The translations under genes were made by a program, and so were the position numbers. From Copromyces sp. CBS 386.78 (lineage: Eukaryota > Ascomycota > Sordariomycetes > Sordariales > Sordariaceae), in contig MU839236.1 in the NCBI GenBank assembly GCA_030685235.1, forward strand, positions 34,304-98,303: a stretch of DNA of 64,000 bases, written 5' to 3'. Below, piece after piece: positions 35,156-48,200 of this stretch. The notes under the pieces were generated by a model, which saw only the letters and a program-made list of their open reading frames with translations, was not told the origin of the DNA and did not search any database. Position 1 is the stretch's first letter; each line of letters begins with the position of its first letter.

Positions 35156-37543
35156 ATGTACAACAGATACATCCCCCCACCCAAGCCAGCGGGCGGTGCT
35201 GCGGCCCCTGTGTCGTCGCAACCACCAGTAGCGCAAGCACCGGCGCAACCAGCACGAATTGTCTTTGGCGATGATGACTTTGTCGCAAACAGCAACCACC
35301 AAGAACCAGTACAACAAGTAGAGGAACCCAAGTCCAGCAAGTCGAAAAAGTCCAACAAGAAGCAACGAGACACCGACGATGCTGCTGAAGAGCCCCCACG
35401 AAAGAAGACCAAGACCGACGAGAACGACAACGACGAGCAACAACAGAAAGACGAAGCGCAACCCGAGACAATAAAGAAAGAACCCAAAAAGCCAAAGAGG
35501 GAAAAGAAAAAGAAGGAAAGCGTCCTCGAAAACCCCGCCGCCGACGACCTCCAAGATGACCAGCACATCCGCCAACGCCATCGCTCCGTCTTCCAAAAAG
35601 TCGACAAGGCTCTCAAGTTGAAAGAACTCCAGGGCGACGGAGACGATAAGCAAGAAACACCCGAACCAGAAGAACCCGTATACGACCTCGGCCCCCTCCC
35701 GCAACCCGCCCCCGTCGTCGTCGACCCATCCAGACTCACCTACGAAACCCTGCCCCCCTGGCTCGCCAACCCCATCCGCGTCACCACCGACACCCGGAAA
35801 CCGTTTACAGACCTGGGCATCTCGGCCGAGGCAGCCAAGGTTTTGGCTACAAAGGGATTCAAAGACGCCTTTGCCGTCCAGACGGCCGCTCTACCTTTGC
35901 TGTTGCCTAACCCCGACCTCCAGGGAGACGTGGTGGTGGCTGCGCCTACTGGTTCGGGAAAGACACTGGCGTACGTGTTGCCGATGGTGCAGGATATCGC
36001 GCTCAGCCAGACGACCAAGCTCCGGGGCGTGATTGTGTTGCCGACGAGAGATCTGGTGCAGCAAGTCCAGGCGGCGTGCGAAGCGTGCGCGGCGGCGTTT
36101 GCGTTTGCGGGGAGGAATGCGGACGGGAAGAGGGTGAAGGTGGGGACGGCGATGGGAAATCGGCCGTTTAAGGAGGAGCAGGGGGTGATTATGGGGATGG
36201 AGCAAAAATACGATCCCAAGGGTTACCAGAAGTGGTTGGAGAGGCAGAAGCAGTTGGTGGATCTGGATGGCGATAGTGCCGAAGAAGAGGAGGATCTCGA
36301 CCTGCATCTGAAGCGCCCGTTGCCGTATCATGTCATCCAGCATGTCCCCAAGGTCGACATCCTCATCTGCACGCCCGGTCGTCTGGTCGAGCACATCACC
36401 AAGACCAAGGGCTTCACGCTCGATTACGTCCGGTGGCTGGTAGTCGACGAAGCCGACAAGCTCCTTGCGCAAGACTTCCAGCAGTGGTTGGATGTGGTGA
36501 ACCAGAAGTTGGCGGTCAGCAAGCCCGGCGCGAGGGACTTTGCGGCGAACAACAAGACGGGACCGAGGAAGGTGATCTTGTCGGCGACCATGACGAGGGA
36601 TATCACGCTGTTGAACGGGTTGAAGCTCTCGAGGCCAAAGCTGGTGGTCTTGGAGGGTGCAAAGGCGGGTGATCTGGCGATCCCTGCCACTCTCAAGGAA
36701 TACGCCATCAAGATAGCCGAGCCAAGTCTCAAGCCATTGTATCTGGTGGATTTGTTACAGAGCAAGTACATGGTTCCTGTCAACGGACCCGAATCCTCCG
36801 ACTCTAGCTCTTCCTCCGACTCCATCTCTTCCTCCTCCTCCTCCTCCTCCTCCTCCTCCTCCACCAGCGCCTCCAACCCCACAACACTTAAGGCCAAGGC
36901 CAAAGCCCTCACCAAGCCCACCACCTCCACATCCTCCGCCAAATCCCCCTCCCCCTTCCCAACAACAGCCCTAATCTTCACCACCTCCAACACCTCCGCC
37001 CTCCGCCTCTCCCGCCTCCTCACCCTCCTCCTTCCCCCTTCTTTCACCCCCCTCATCAGCACCCTAACCTCCTCCACACCGACCTCCCACCGCCAGCGCA
37101 CCCTCCGCGCTTTCGCCGCCGGCGGTGACGGAAAACTTCGCATCCTCGTCGCCTCGGACCTCGTCTCGCGCGGCATCGACCTCTCGAACCTCGACCACGT
37201 CATCAACTACGACTTACCCCTTTCCGAGACGTCGTACGTGCACAGGGTCGGCCGTACCGCCCGCGCGGGGAGGGCGGGCAAGGCGTGGACGTTGGTGGAG
37301 TATAGCGAGGCGAGGAGGTTCTGGAGGGAGTTTGTTGGTGAGGGACAAGGAGCGGTTTGTAATGTTAAGAGGGCGGAGGGGAGGAGGGGGGTGGAGAGGG
37401 TGAGGGTTACGGAGGGGATGGAAGAGGGACAAAATGGGGAGAAGGGAGAGAAGAAGAAGAATGGAGGGTTCAGCGAGGAGAGGGTCAAGGAGCTGGAGAA
37501 GGCGCTGGAGGTGTTGAGGGTTGAGGCTACGAAGAGGGGGTGA
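35156..37543 (+). CDS. DBP6: DEAD-box ATP-dependent RNA helicase Dbp6 type
   Basis: Intronless, 795 aa. The charged N-terminal third (KSSKSKKSNKKQR, KKEPKKPKREKKKKES) resembles nucleolar proteins. Core motifs are AAPTGSGKT (263-270 region), PTRDLVQQV, TPGRLVEHI, the DEAD box at 431-434 (VVDEADKLL), SATMTRD, LVASDLVSRGIDL and HRVGRTARAGRAG. Yeast Dbp6 acts in early 60S ribosomal subunit assembly in the nucleolus. The large insert between motifs Ia and Ib and the loop after SKYMVPVNG fit Dbp6 rather than other DEAD helicases. That second loop carries a poly-serine run coded by a TCC microsatellite (about residues 546-600), which lengthens the protein compared with yeast (629 aa). Codon use shifts to AG-rich purine tracts in the last 200 bases. 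Confidence 0.93.
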   Translation: MYNRYIPPPKPAGGAAAPVSSQPPVAQAPAQPARIVFGDDDFVANSNHQEPVQQVEEPKSSKSKKSNKKQRDTDDAAEEPPRKKTKTDENDNDEQQQKDEAQPETIKKEPKKPKREKKKKESVLENPAADDLQDDQHIRQRHRSVFQKVDKALKLKELQGDGDDKQETPEPEEPVYDLGPLPQPAPVVVDPSRLTYETLPPWLANPIRVTTDTRKPFTDLGISAEAAKVLATKGFKDAFAVQTAALPLLLPNPDLQGDVVVAAPTGSGKTLAYVLPMVQDIALSQTTKLRGVIVLPTRDLVQQVQAACEACAAAFAFAGRNADGKRVKVGTAMGNRPFKEEQGVIMGMEQKYDPKGYQKWLERQKQLVDLDGDSAEEEEDLDLHLKRPLPYHVIQHVPKVDILICTPGRLVEHITKTKGFTLDYVRWLVVDEADKLLAQDFQQWLDVVNQKLAVSKPGARDFAANNKTGPRKVILSATMTRDITLLNGLKLSRPKLVVLEGAKAGDLAIPATLKEYAIKIAEPSLKPLYLVDLLQSKYMVPVNGPESSDSSSSSDSISSSSSSSSSSSSTSASNPTTLKAKAKALTKPTTSTSSAKSPSPFPTTALIFTTSNTSALRLSRLLTLLLPPSFTPLISTLTSSTPTSHRQRTLRAFAAGGDGKLRILVASDLVSRGIDLSNLDHVINYDLPLSETSYVHRVGRTARAGRAGKAWTLVEYSEARRFWREFVGEGQGAVCNVKRAEGRRGVERVRVTEGMEEGQNGEKGEKKKNGGFSEERVKELEKALEVLRVEATKRG
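36828..36861 (+). repeat. TCC trinucleotide tract (poly-Ser)
   Basis: About eleven TCC units code a serine run in the surface loop between the two helicase lobes of the Dbp6-like protein. Confidence 0.85.
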
Positions 37544-38627
37544 GTTGGTGTACATGTTATGATATCCAAGGAAGTTGTCATAATGTACGTTGCTATTGAA
37601 GACCCGTTTAACCAGCCACTTGATGAAATCCGATTTTTGATACCTATGAAAGAGCAGCAAATCCACCTTGTCCTTGTTATTTTTCACGTCTACTTCCGCC
37701 TCCCTACGGGCACGGGACGTGCAGCAAATGAACGCATTCACCCAAGACACAAATTGACAACATCACATACCAATCAAACAAACAGATAGGTGGTAATACT
37801 ATCTTTACTTGCTTTACTGCACTGCACGCTCGCCCTTCTCACAGCCATGAGGCAGCTGGCACTACTGGAATTGCTCGAGTTCCCCGACACGACATATCTC
37901 ATAACATCATGACTTCTCAACTCCGTACACGCTACATCCGACATCCTTTTCCCTATCTCCATGCTTTTTCTCCCTCTCATCGACACACACCTGATGCATC
38001 CGGGCCTAGCTGCTAGCTGCTTGCACTGAGACAAAAAAGCATTTTCTCCCAGCAAGTAAATAAGATATAGCCACCCAATAACCCGCGAGAGATGTCTTCA
38101 TTCATCAATCGCCATATAATGAATATGAAAACCTATCCGCCCAAAACTCCTTTTTGTCCTGTGCTGGACCCGTAATGCCTTGACAACTTTTTCCCCTTCA
38201 TACCAAAGAAGTTAAAGAACCCATCCAATCCAACCCTGTAAATGCGCCCATGAATCCTGAAAGCACCAAAGTAAGATATGATGAACAAAGCGAAAAGCAA
38301 CATCGAGGGCCCTGTGTTCAGGCAAGGCTGCGATGACGCGACACTGAGTCGGCGATTAAGTGTACGAGTTATGATGGTGAGCCACGATGAGATGAGCTCA
38401 TGTTGTTGTCCTCGGTAAGGACAGGATGGCGAACCCCGCCTAGGTCCGACTGGTATGTCCTAACGCCATGAATGGAATAAACAAAACAAACAGATGGGTA
38501 TCAAGAGAAAAAATAAAATAAAAAAGCATGTGGTGAAACCACCTCACGAAACCGGTATACAGCACGGGTGTGGCTGCGCATCGCTGACGTCCGACGCCGA
38601 TGATGAACATTGTTCATATAAAGTGCA
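37544..38627. other. convergent intergenic region, DBP6 / CDC25
   Basis: About 1.1 kb holding the 3' UTRs of both genes. No gene recognised. Confidence 0.6.
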
Positions 38628-41600
38628 CTAGACTTGCGCAGAGGTGGGCAAGCCCTGAGTAGAATGGTTATTCCTGATCCACGAGAACATGTTTGAACTC
38701 GAGGGCGCGGCCTCCATCTGAGTCCGCAGGTTCTGCTGAACCTCCTTCGGCTCCAGCAGCAGACTCTGACGGTAGTGCAGCAACTGAGCAGGCGTCTTAT
38801 CCGTCTTTTCGATTTCTCTCGCCTTCTCGATCTGAGAAAGGATCCATTCCTGAAAGTCCGGCACTTCGGTGAGGCGGTAGGGAATTTGGAACCGCTGCAG
38901 CTCGCCAATGCACTTGGCCGTCTTCGTGTGCTTGTCAAAGTTGATAACCGTCAGGCCCATGTCAGTTGTCTTCTTGGAGGGGTTGCCCGCATCAACAAAG
39001 GTAAGATCGGTCAGGAACATGCCAACGTATGGAAGGCAGGGAGGGACTTGGTCGGCAAGCCGAGCGCGGAGTGCCTTGTAGTTTTGGCTAATCTCGACAA
39101 TGGCTTGCAGAGACTTGAGTGTCTCCTTGCGCCTGGAGCTGATAGTATCCCATGTCATCCGCAGGCGTTTGATGCTGGAGTCGGTCAAGGCGCAGGTGAC
39201 GGCCATCAGACCGTCGTAGTTGTTAAGAGCGAGAAACTGGCTGCCGATCTTGATCCAGTGCTTGATGACGGTGGCTCGCTTCTTGAGCTCATCGAATCGG
39301 AGGATACTGTCCACGACAAGGTTGGACAGGCCAGTGGTGAAAGTAGACATGGCCTTGACATTGGGTGCGCCGACACCCTTGTTCTTGGTCCACTTAGAGC
39401 CGAGAAGCTCCTCGGGAGTGATGGAGCAGAAGAGACCAATCTGCTTGATGGTGATCTGGCGAGCGATCTCAAGCGCATCAAAATCCATGATGGAAGGCGA
39501 GACACCACCGGCCTTCCAGTTGGCGAGTGCCTGCACTTGACCTCTCGAGAGATTGGGCGAGGGGAGAGGAGTCTCGGCAGGAATGAACTGAGAACCAGAG
39601 GAGCTGGTCTTGGCGATGGCGCAGACCAGACGGGGCACAAGAGTGCCGCCGCTGTTAGCCACTTTCTCGGCGAGGTCAAGCAGTCGCTTGCCAGCAGAAG
39701 GCAAAACCTCTGAGAGTCTCGACTCGGCAAAGTTCTTGATCACAGGCAGTGCTTCCGTGTCAGTATCCTCCCGCCAATTCGACTCCATCCAGCCCTTGAA
39801 AACATTGTACGTCCTAAGCCTAACGGGGGCAGCGACATGAGGAGCCTCTCCGACGTAGTTGAAGCGGTCAATCAGGGCCTCAGCAAGCTTGATCGGCGTG
39901 CAGAATAAGCGGAAGGTGAGGTAGAATGTAGACACAAACATGGCGTCAGGAGTCGACTCATGAGTAGTGAGACGCTCAACCAACGCCGGAAGGGAACCTC
40001 CAGTCACTTGACCTTCCTTGTTGAAAATCAGCTCATGGGCGTAGGTCTTCTCGAGTAGCCTAGACTCGGCGTCGTCGCTCTCATCACTGAGTGTTGCGCT
40101 GTCGGACAGGCTCAGTTCAGATACCGAAGGATGGTGGTTCCTGGGAGCATGGGTGAGATCCGGGGTCGTGGCCCGAGTGGATGTCTGTGACACCATGCTT
40201 GACTCCGACGTCCGGCTGATATAAGTAGTAGCGGATGCGGAACTTGAGGCAGTCATGCTCTCGGCCCTGAAAGAACGGAACTCGCCATCTTGAGTAGCGG
40301 ATCCCTCGGTAGGGCTGTAGTCCTGCGCGGGCGGGATCTCGGTGGAGAGCTTAGGAAGAGGAGGTAACGACGCACGGAGAGAAGACACTGATGAGATGTT
40401 CTCAGCAGATGCCGAGTCTTTGATGGCTTCCTGTGAGGTTTCCACGACTGGAGTCGAAACAAGCGGGACATCAGGGAGTGGCTTGTTGAGCTCCAAATTT
40501 GTTGGCCTTGGTGCGGGCGTAGAGGCGGCGGTGACGGTTGTCGACATGGTCAACGCCTCCGACATGTTAGAATCGGCAATGCTGACCGAGTCGGTGGCAT
40601 GAGTATCCTTGACGTCCAGCACAGCGTCAAACGCGGAAAGATCAAAGCCCAAATCAAGACCGCCGTTCTCAAACTCGAACTCGAAATCGCCGATCTGTCC
40701 AATAACCCACTTTGTCTTGTCGTGGCATGTTCCGGAGAGTTTGACACAGCCCACCGCGGCAACGTGCAAGCGGCGGCCTGCCTGTGGTACAATGGCATCT
40801 TCCGTGTTATCGACGAGAACGTCGCGCGCTGTTTGATAAAGGTCTTGAATGTGATCGTACATGACGGCACGAAGCGGGGCCAGCGTCTCGATGCTAAGAG
40901 AGTTTCGCGCTGAGACAACGTCCATCACCAACAGAAGATCCCCACCAGATGTAATGGCTTGCTTGACACCGAGAGCTAGATCAGGACGGGAGAGGAATTC
41001 CAATTGCAGACGGCCCAACATGCAAGCAAGGTCGGATATGAGGATATCTCGGCTTTTGGTAAGACGTTCGGAGGCGAGGTTGTGAGCCTGTGAGAGGGGT
41101 GAAGGGCCAGCCAGACTGACGCGGTGGCAGATGGTTGCAGACGAGAGACGGTTGGCGATTTCGAGAGAGTTCCCATGAGACAACCGATTCGCATTTGTAC
41201 TCGGTTGGTAGGCGGGTGACAAACGGCCGTTTGTGGGGGCCTTGCTTGTTTCTGATGGCGTTGGCCCGGCGGCGCTTCCGTTGCTGTCGGCACGGGAGCG
41301 TGCATCAATGGCGTCGCTGGATCTGGCCACTACCACAGGATCGCTGTCTTCCTCTTCCATCACGGTCTCCATGATCATTGCTGATGTCAGTCGGAGGGAC
41401 TTGTCGTTTTGAATCATATCGAAGAATTCGGCCGCCTTGAGGACAATCCGAAAAGCTCTCAGAATCATGTCATCCACCATCTCATTAACCTGCTGTTCTG
41501 TTGCGCGAATCAGCCTGTGCGAAGACTTGAGCTTCTTGTCCAGTTTGCTGGCCGTGTGGGCCAACGCTTTAAGTTCGTCATGGATCGACTTTCGGCTACG

Positions 41601-42256
41601 CTTGAGCTCAGTGTGTCTTTGGAGAATTGAAGAGTCTTTGTGCAAACACCCAGTGTTATCCTGTCAAATGATTAGCTGGGAAGAGCATAATGAGTTGATG
41701 GGCATTAGCAACGTACCAGCAAGTATATCACACCGCCAGCAAGGCCTTTCATGAACTTTTTGTCACCGAACATTTCCCGGTCATCTATGCATGCGCATCG
41801 CATGAGATCCCAGAAATTGACCAGGGCCCCGAGAAGTATCCTCATCTCTTCTGGGTTATAGGGCACACAGTAGTTAGTCGGAAGCCACCCCCTAGTGCCG
41901 TCTTTCAACAGAGTGCCATCAGCCCAGCCATTAGTGTGCACTGAATGCACCAAGACGATATCCTTTTCCGTTAGTGGCATGGTGACGGCCGAGTCTGCCA
42001 TGGCATACTCGGGTTGAAAAGGGTAACGGGCCTGAAGGAAGTTGTGGAAGATGGGAGGAGCATTGTTGACATCATTGTCGATAAAGTTCTCGGTTAGGGA
42101 CGTCATTTCGGATTGGGCAGAGCGGGAAGATGCGAGGGTCGAGCCTGCGTCGGACCCATTGTTGTTATATGGTTCGTTTGTCGAATCGGTCTTTTGTATG
42201 GCCAAAGGGGCTACCTGCAGGCTTGATCGCATGGGTCGGCTACTCTGCGATGCCAT
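38628..42256 (-). CDS. CDC25: Ras guanine-nucleotide exchange factor, Cdc25 type
   Basis: Exon 1 42256-41717 and exon 2 41660-38628; 1190 aa. An SH3 domain lies at about residues 75-135 (ARYPFQPEYA, WADGTLLKDGTRGWLPTNYC). The long middle part is S/T-rich. The Ras exchanger motif (REM) is at about 700-830 (VTGGSLPALVERLTTHE, FVSTFYLTFRLFC). The catalytic Cdc25 domain at about 905-1150 includes FDALEIARQITI, FNNYD-type ALNNYDGLMAV, CLPYVGMFLTDLTFVDAGNP and INFDKHTKTAKCIGELQRFQ. It loads GTP on Ras, upstream of adenylate cyclase/PKA signalling. The 56-nt intron (GTACGT, GCTAATC, GACAG) removes a stop just after GGVIYLL. The SH3 at the N terminus separates it from SH3-less fungal RasGEFs. Confidence 0.93.
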
Positions 42257-45200
42257 GGCTCTCGTATGCGAGAAGCCTTGAGCTAAACATGTGCCGGAAG
42301 GTTAAGGACCCCGAGCAAAGTCCAGAAAGCGGAAGATTCCAGCCAATTCACTTGAGTAAGTTGAAGGCGCAGTTGTGTCGTCGATATTTGGCGAAGTTTC
42401 GAGTATTTCGAGTATTTCGAGTAGCAGAGCAGCAGGTGAGTAGAGCTTCGTATAGTCGGTGAAAGTGACGTGAGGTGTCGGAACAATGGACAATATGAGT
42501 GCAAGCTTTAAGGACTTGGGCCAATGACGGAGTGGAACCAATTTATTTCCCTGTCGAACCGTGTGTTGTCTAGTGTCAGCTGGTGGGTGTGTATGGCTGG
42601 CTATTGAAACGAGTGCGGGTTGAGATGTAGTTTGTCGTCGAGTTTGTCGCCGTCGAGGGTTGTTCTGAGACGGGAGGGTTATTAGCTAGGCTGTCAAACA
42701 AACCTGGCAGAGGAGAAAACAGGACTTGTTTTGACCAGACAAGCTGAATAGGGAACAGGAATGTATTGGAATGTAGGGAGGCTGAGGAGTGGTTGATGCG
42801 GCAGGAGGAGAAGGAGGCAAAAAGACGAAGGGAGGAATGCCCCTGTGTCATGACACCAGCAATCGAGGCCTGATACTGTTTAAGTGCATATAACTGCATA
42901 CCAGGGGCCCGGGGGCGGAGTGACATTGGGCCAGAACACAGTGACGAGATCTGAAGAGGAAACTGAAGTGCCCGGAAAGTGAACTCTGCCCTGCCCCAGA
43001 CAATCCAGACCAGGCCCAAATCTCGGAAAGTGCGATATTTGAGGTAGCAAGTTTGCTGTGGAAAGTGAAGCACTGGTGAGAATCGAGATACGAACGAACC
43101 TGTTATGGGTTGGAACTGTGGCAGTGGTCAACTCGAAGATTGATGACAGCCAGTGACTTTGAATCGTGTAGATGCGTCGAGCAGCTGTTACCAGACAGGA
43201 TGGAAGAAGTCAATCTGTTTAGTGGGCCAAACCAGGGCAGAGCTTTCTCTCAAGGTTGATTCCTGAAGACCTCTCGTAGCGACCTGGGGAATGAACGAGT
43301 GTCGTATGATGCTAAGATAAGGTACCGTGTGTCCAAGATCCACAAACCGGAAGGAACGAAAAAGAGAGAGGACAAGAGACGGGACCGAAGCAGGATGATG
43401 ACGGAGGTGAGGAAGGAGGGAAGGCAGTTGAAGGAATTCGCAAAGTGATTCCATCCAATCCCACGTCGCCGGGCCAAAAAAGCCATCAGTGGTGTAGGAC
43501 GGTCGGATCACGGTGCGCGCGACATGTTGCAATGCAGTGTACCATCTGCTTCTATGGATACGAATTGAGAGCCTTTCGAAAGGTGTGATTTGGGTCCGAG
43601 TCATGTACTGTTCTTTCCCCATGTCGCCGTGATGGATGAAGCGCAGAAAAAGAGACGAGCGACGACGACGACGAGCCCCAGAGGAAAGAGCCCTTGCCCA
43701 AATCCCTGCAAGTCCCTGCAACGTGCCTGGCCCGTCCCCACTAGACCCACCCGCGCCCACTGTCTCCACCGCCGCGGAGAGGTGCGAGTGGAGTCACAGC
43801 GACATGGATCAACACCCCAAACCGACAGGCACGACTGCTATTCATTTCCCCCTGTGTTAAGATTTCCCAGTTGGGGAGACTTGGGGAAGGCACACACCAG
43901 GTGAAGGTCCCCACGCTAATAACACCATTTTGAGCAAGTTCAAAGGACACGGATCGCTTGCATGTCCTTCGCCCCGGCTTGAGGAATATCAAATGCTGTT
44001 TCGGGCTCGAGAGATCAAGAACTTGTGGCGTGTGCAACCCCGGCATTCAGACTGGCGAGAGAGCGGACCGCGAAACTACCTCTAGGACGCGAGACATGGC
44101 AGTCGGGAAACCGCAAACAATCTTGGACGAAACCAAAGCTACCGACATGATCATCGACACATCACCTCTGATCTATCACCATCGCCCCGAGCCGGTATGG
44201 ATACTATCGGTCCGGGTTTGGGGCGGATATACTTGTATGGTTTGGGGGAACGCGGGGGACGGGTGCCCATGCGAGTGACTCGGGCTCCGCTTGGAGATAA
44301 CTCGGGGTATTAAAGGGTTGAAGATACTCTGCTGTGTGTTTGTGGTGAGTGATAGCAGCCCCTGGATGATAAACAAACACAGGCTGCCTCTGGAAATCGA
44401 TGATGGGAAACCCAAGCATTCCATAGCGTGATTTCATGGCACCACAGCAATGGAAGCGAGTGAGAATGACGTTATTCTGCACTTTACTGCTGGCTGGGTC
44501 GTCCAGGGCTACGGGGAGAGTTTTGGTAGCATCCCATAATCCATGGACGTCCAAAAAGCATCTTTCTGCTGGAGATGGAACAATCTTGAAGTTTCCACTT
44601 CATAAATCCCCAAACGACGACAGACGGGTATCGGAATGGCGTCCTCCTCGTGATTAGCCCTCACGACGGTGGTGTAAGGGGATACCCGATAGCGGCTGAG
44701 GTCGCTATCTGTCAGAGAGCGAATCGGACAAGGTGCAGTGACCAGGTGCACAAGTGCGAGTCGATCACTGCAGGAACAGGAACAGCAAAGTGATGTTCGT
44801 TTCGTTCCTGCACAAAGTACATGAAGAAGCGGGAAGCACGGGCCATCCACGCCAAGACAACTTCCACTTGTCGACTTCCCCTGTTTCCTTTTTTCAATTC
44901 GTTCTTCTTTTCCCGCATCTCTTCAACACTCAACACTCCAACCATCAATGACTGGCTCCACGATGTCTCGATGGGTGGAATACCCGATCTTCAAACAATA
45001 TCCGAGGTGAATCAGGGTCAATTCACGATCCTCTGCAAAGCACGTGACGGAGGCGCCATGTTGGGGACCCTACCTAGCCTACCTTCGCCTACCAAAAGCT
45101 CCTCATCACCTCCTTTCCCCTTGCAATTGGCCCAGTGTCCGAACCCAGGCTCGTCATCACATCCATCACCATGCCATGGTTGTCACACTGTTCCACTTGC

Positions 45201-48200
45201 ACGTCGAAGATCACTTTCATTACAACCAGGACCACCAGCAAACTGGCCAGTCGTCAGAACCTTTCCCAAATGCGCTGGATGCACTAGAATGGGACCCCCT
45301 CATCCCCTCCTTTCTTTTCTTTTGCTTCGACCATGGAGAGTTCCGTCTTCTAATCGTCATGGGCAGTCTTCGGCAGTCTTCGTCAACGAACCAACAGAAT
45401 GACCGGATGTCCTCCGCGCCAGACGCTGGTGACGATTCGGACTTAGCACCACTGCCTCAGGTCCTGCCCACTCTCCCACTAGACCTAATTCCTCAGACAT
45501 TCAGCCTCTATTACTTAATTTGTTCTATTCGAAGCTGTCGGGGAACCGGATACCTCTTCGAACGGTCCGCTTGGGTACGCATTCCGGACCAGGTCCAGGT
45601 GTCGAGAGACATGAATCCATCACCAATATCCAGATCCTTCGGTCGATCGCATGCAAGACGAGCACGGCAGGGCGCACACGGCCATGGGTCGAGACCCCAA
45701 GGAATAAAATGTCATTCCTTTTTTTCTCACCACTTATCTCCATTCAAAGAGCCCGCTGCAGAAGCTGTCTCATGACGCGACGAAGACAGCACAAGAAATA
45801 CGAGCAAATGAGCAGGTCGTAGCTCAGAGCTCGACTGCTATACAATTATCGCAGAGCCAAAACCTTCTTCTTTGCTTCTTGGGCCCAAATATTGGAACTG
45901 TTGGCTGTAGGCGCAACCTCGTCCAGATTATTACCAAGAATCGAGCCAACATTTCATTATTTAGGCGCCTTTGCCGCCAGCTAACAAATTCCTTCAGCAT
46001 TGCCCCCAACAGCTGGTCGCATCTCGGGTCGCCGTCGTCGGATCACAGCACCAACCAACGCCACGGTCTCGGGTAGGATGATGCATGGCTTTCACATGGC
46101 AAAGAAACTCGGATATGGCCCTCTCTGTGGAATACTCCAACCGCCGAGAGCAACTTACCATAAGATCCGCTATCACAATGCCATCACAATGCGGAGACGG
46201 GTAACTGCGCTGAGCACGTCGTCTCCTTCCTTCTTCAGCAGCGATATCGGTCCTTTCATTCGCCTCAAAATGGAATTGAAGTGCCTTTACATCTGGCAGT
46301 TGCAGGAGTCCCTGCACATCTTGATGGTCTTTGAATTGAGCAGCAGAGCTTTCGCAGTGCTGAATATCTCGCCCTTTTGGTGAGTCCATACGGGAGCGGT
46401 GATACCGAGGCTTATCAAAACTCTGATATAGCGATAGCAATTTCGTGGAGTGTCGGTGGAGCGTCCGTGGAGTTGCACTTCTCCAGCCGACGTCGCATTG
46501 CTTCGGTACCCGGAAACTGACAAAAGACCGTTTTGGTAACGATCAAGGACTAATAATATCAGCAGTTACCATAAACTGACTTGGCGCAGGAAATGCCCAG
46601 ATGGTTCATGTTTCCTTAGATTCAGCTCTCGCTCGGTATTTACAGCAAAGACATTTGTCAACAAGGCAAGAAATCTTGGGCAGATCCCTTCTTGAAACAT
46701 GCCGAAAGTGCGTTGCATTTCCCCCAAGCATCAGCTAACCGAACGAGCCAGGCTTCGAGGCGAGTGTCCAGGGCTTTCAGCTCCCCCATCCTCCCCACTG
46801 AACTGAGGATCCTTCCCGTTTTTGCATTGCATATATTGTTGGGTGTTCATCGTACCTTACAGAACTCGGCAGCTCACGGTGGTGTTCAAGCGTGGAAATG
46901 GCACAGATGGTGGTTGCATGGTTATATGTTTGCATTGCTGCATTGCTGAGTTTTCTACAGCTCATGTTTGGTGTACCGTGTTGTGTTGCAAGTGCTACAC
47001 TCCAACATGTCGACCAAGTTGCACAAAACCACAGCTTTCTGTCTTCACCTTCTGGAAACACAAGATATCACATGTCCCAAGACAGGACACTTCCACTTAC
47101 AACCTCGTGTCTCAATCAATCATGACGGCGTTACAACTACCGATTCAATTCCAGACCGGAGCCAACCATGGTCCATTGAGCTAATCAATCTGCCCATGCA
47201 ATCTTATCGTCCACTTTTGCTGCTCCCAGTGGATGCGACGATCACTACCCTTGGTAGCATAGTAAATCGCGAATTCTAATTGCTCAGCGACCGCCGACCC
47301 CAGCCAAATCTGAGGGGACCAAAACCCACTCACTACACTAGAGTTGCCGCCCACGCCGGCTGTGATTGTTCGCTTGGAGATGGTCCCTCGGTTCGACCAG
47401 GCATTTGGTCAGAGCCAGCCTGCCAGGGAACTGGATTGGCCATTGAGAGCAAAGAACTTACACATTTGCCAGATGGGCTTGTGGTTCCCTTGTGGAGAGA
47501 GCAATGAAAAGAATCTGGAGAATCCATGGGGCTTGGCATGCAAGTAACGAGACACCAAGGATAAAGTGAAGGAAGAGCAACAAAGGTGATGGGGAAAATT
47601 TTGCTATCACAGTTACAGTTCTGACAATCTGTGGAGGACAAGTCGATCACTGGATCGAAGATGCTGAAGGAGGAAGGTGAGAACGTCACTGAGTGGCTCA
47701 ATGGACCTTTTCGGCCTTCCTTTCGCCCTGACTGGAAGCGCCCCGAACGGACACTAACGGTGACACATTTCTGATGGATCTACAGTACTTGACGGAGATA
47801 AAGAATCCTTTTTTCCCCCTCGTCCATGGGTGTCCGTTGGCTGTCTAGTTATTAAGTATCAAATCCTTCATCACCACGCGGCGCCGTAACGGCGCAGAAT
47901 CCTACCTCGTGTTCCTCGTGTTCATAGTGGAGCACCTGGAGCTAAAACTAGTGCGGTGATACAATAGGTGATGACCTGCGCGACTCTCCAGTCATGTGAG
48001 TCGGTTGAAGCTATCGCCAAGTTTATCACACTTTTGCCATTGGCAGTTGCTTAGAAAGTTGATCGGCGGCCTACCATAGCTCGGATAAATCGCGGTCTTG
48101 GTCTTTCTTATCATCATCCTTCTACACTACTTTATTCCCGGAGCAAATGCAACAGTGAGACTGAGACATCCAAGAAGGTCTAGACTAGCGAGCGGGATTT

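Noticed and set aside
45044..45775. 243-codon frame in the gene-free interval
   Set aside because: Irregular composition, no domain-like segment, no plausible splice partners and ordinary length for chance frames in this composition.
47881..47897. Palindrome GCGCCGTAACGGCGC
   Set aside because: A perfect 15-nt palindrome, but isolated, with no second copy or neighbouring structure to give it meaning.
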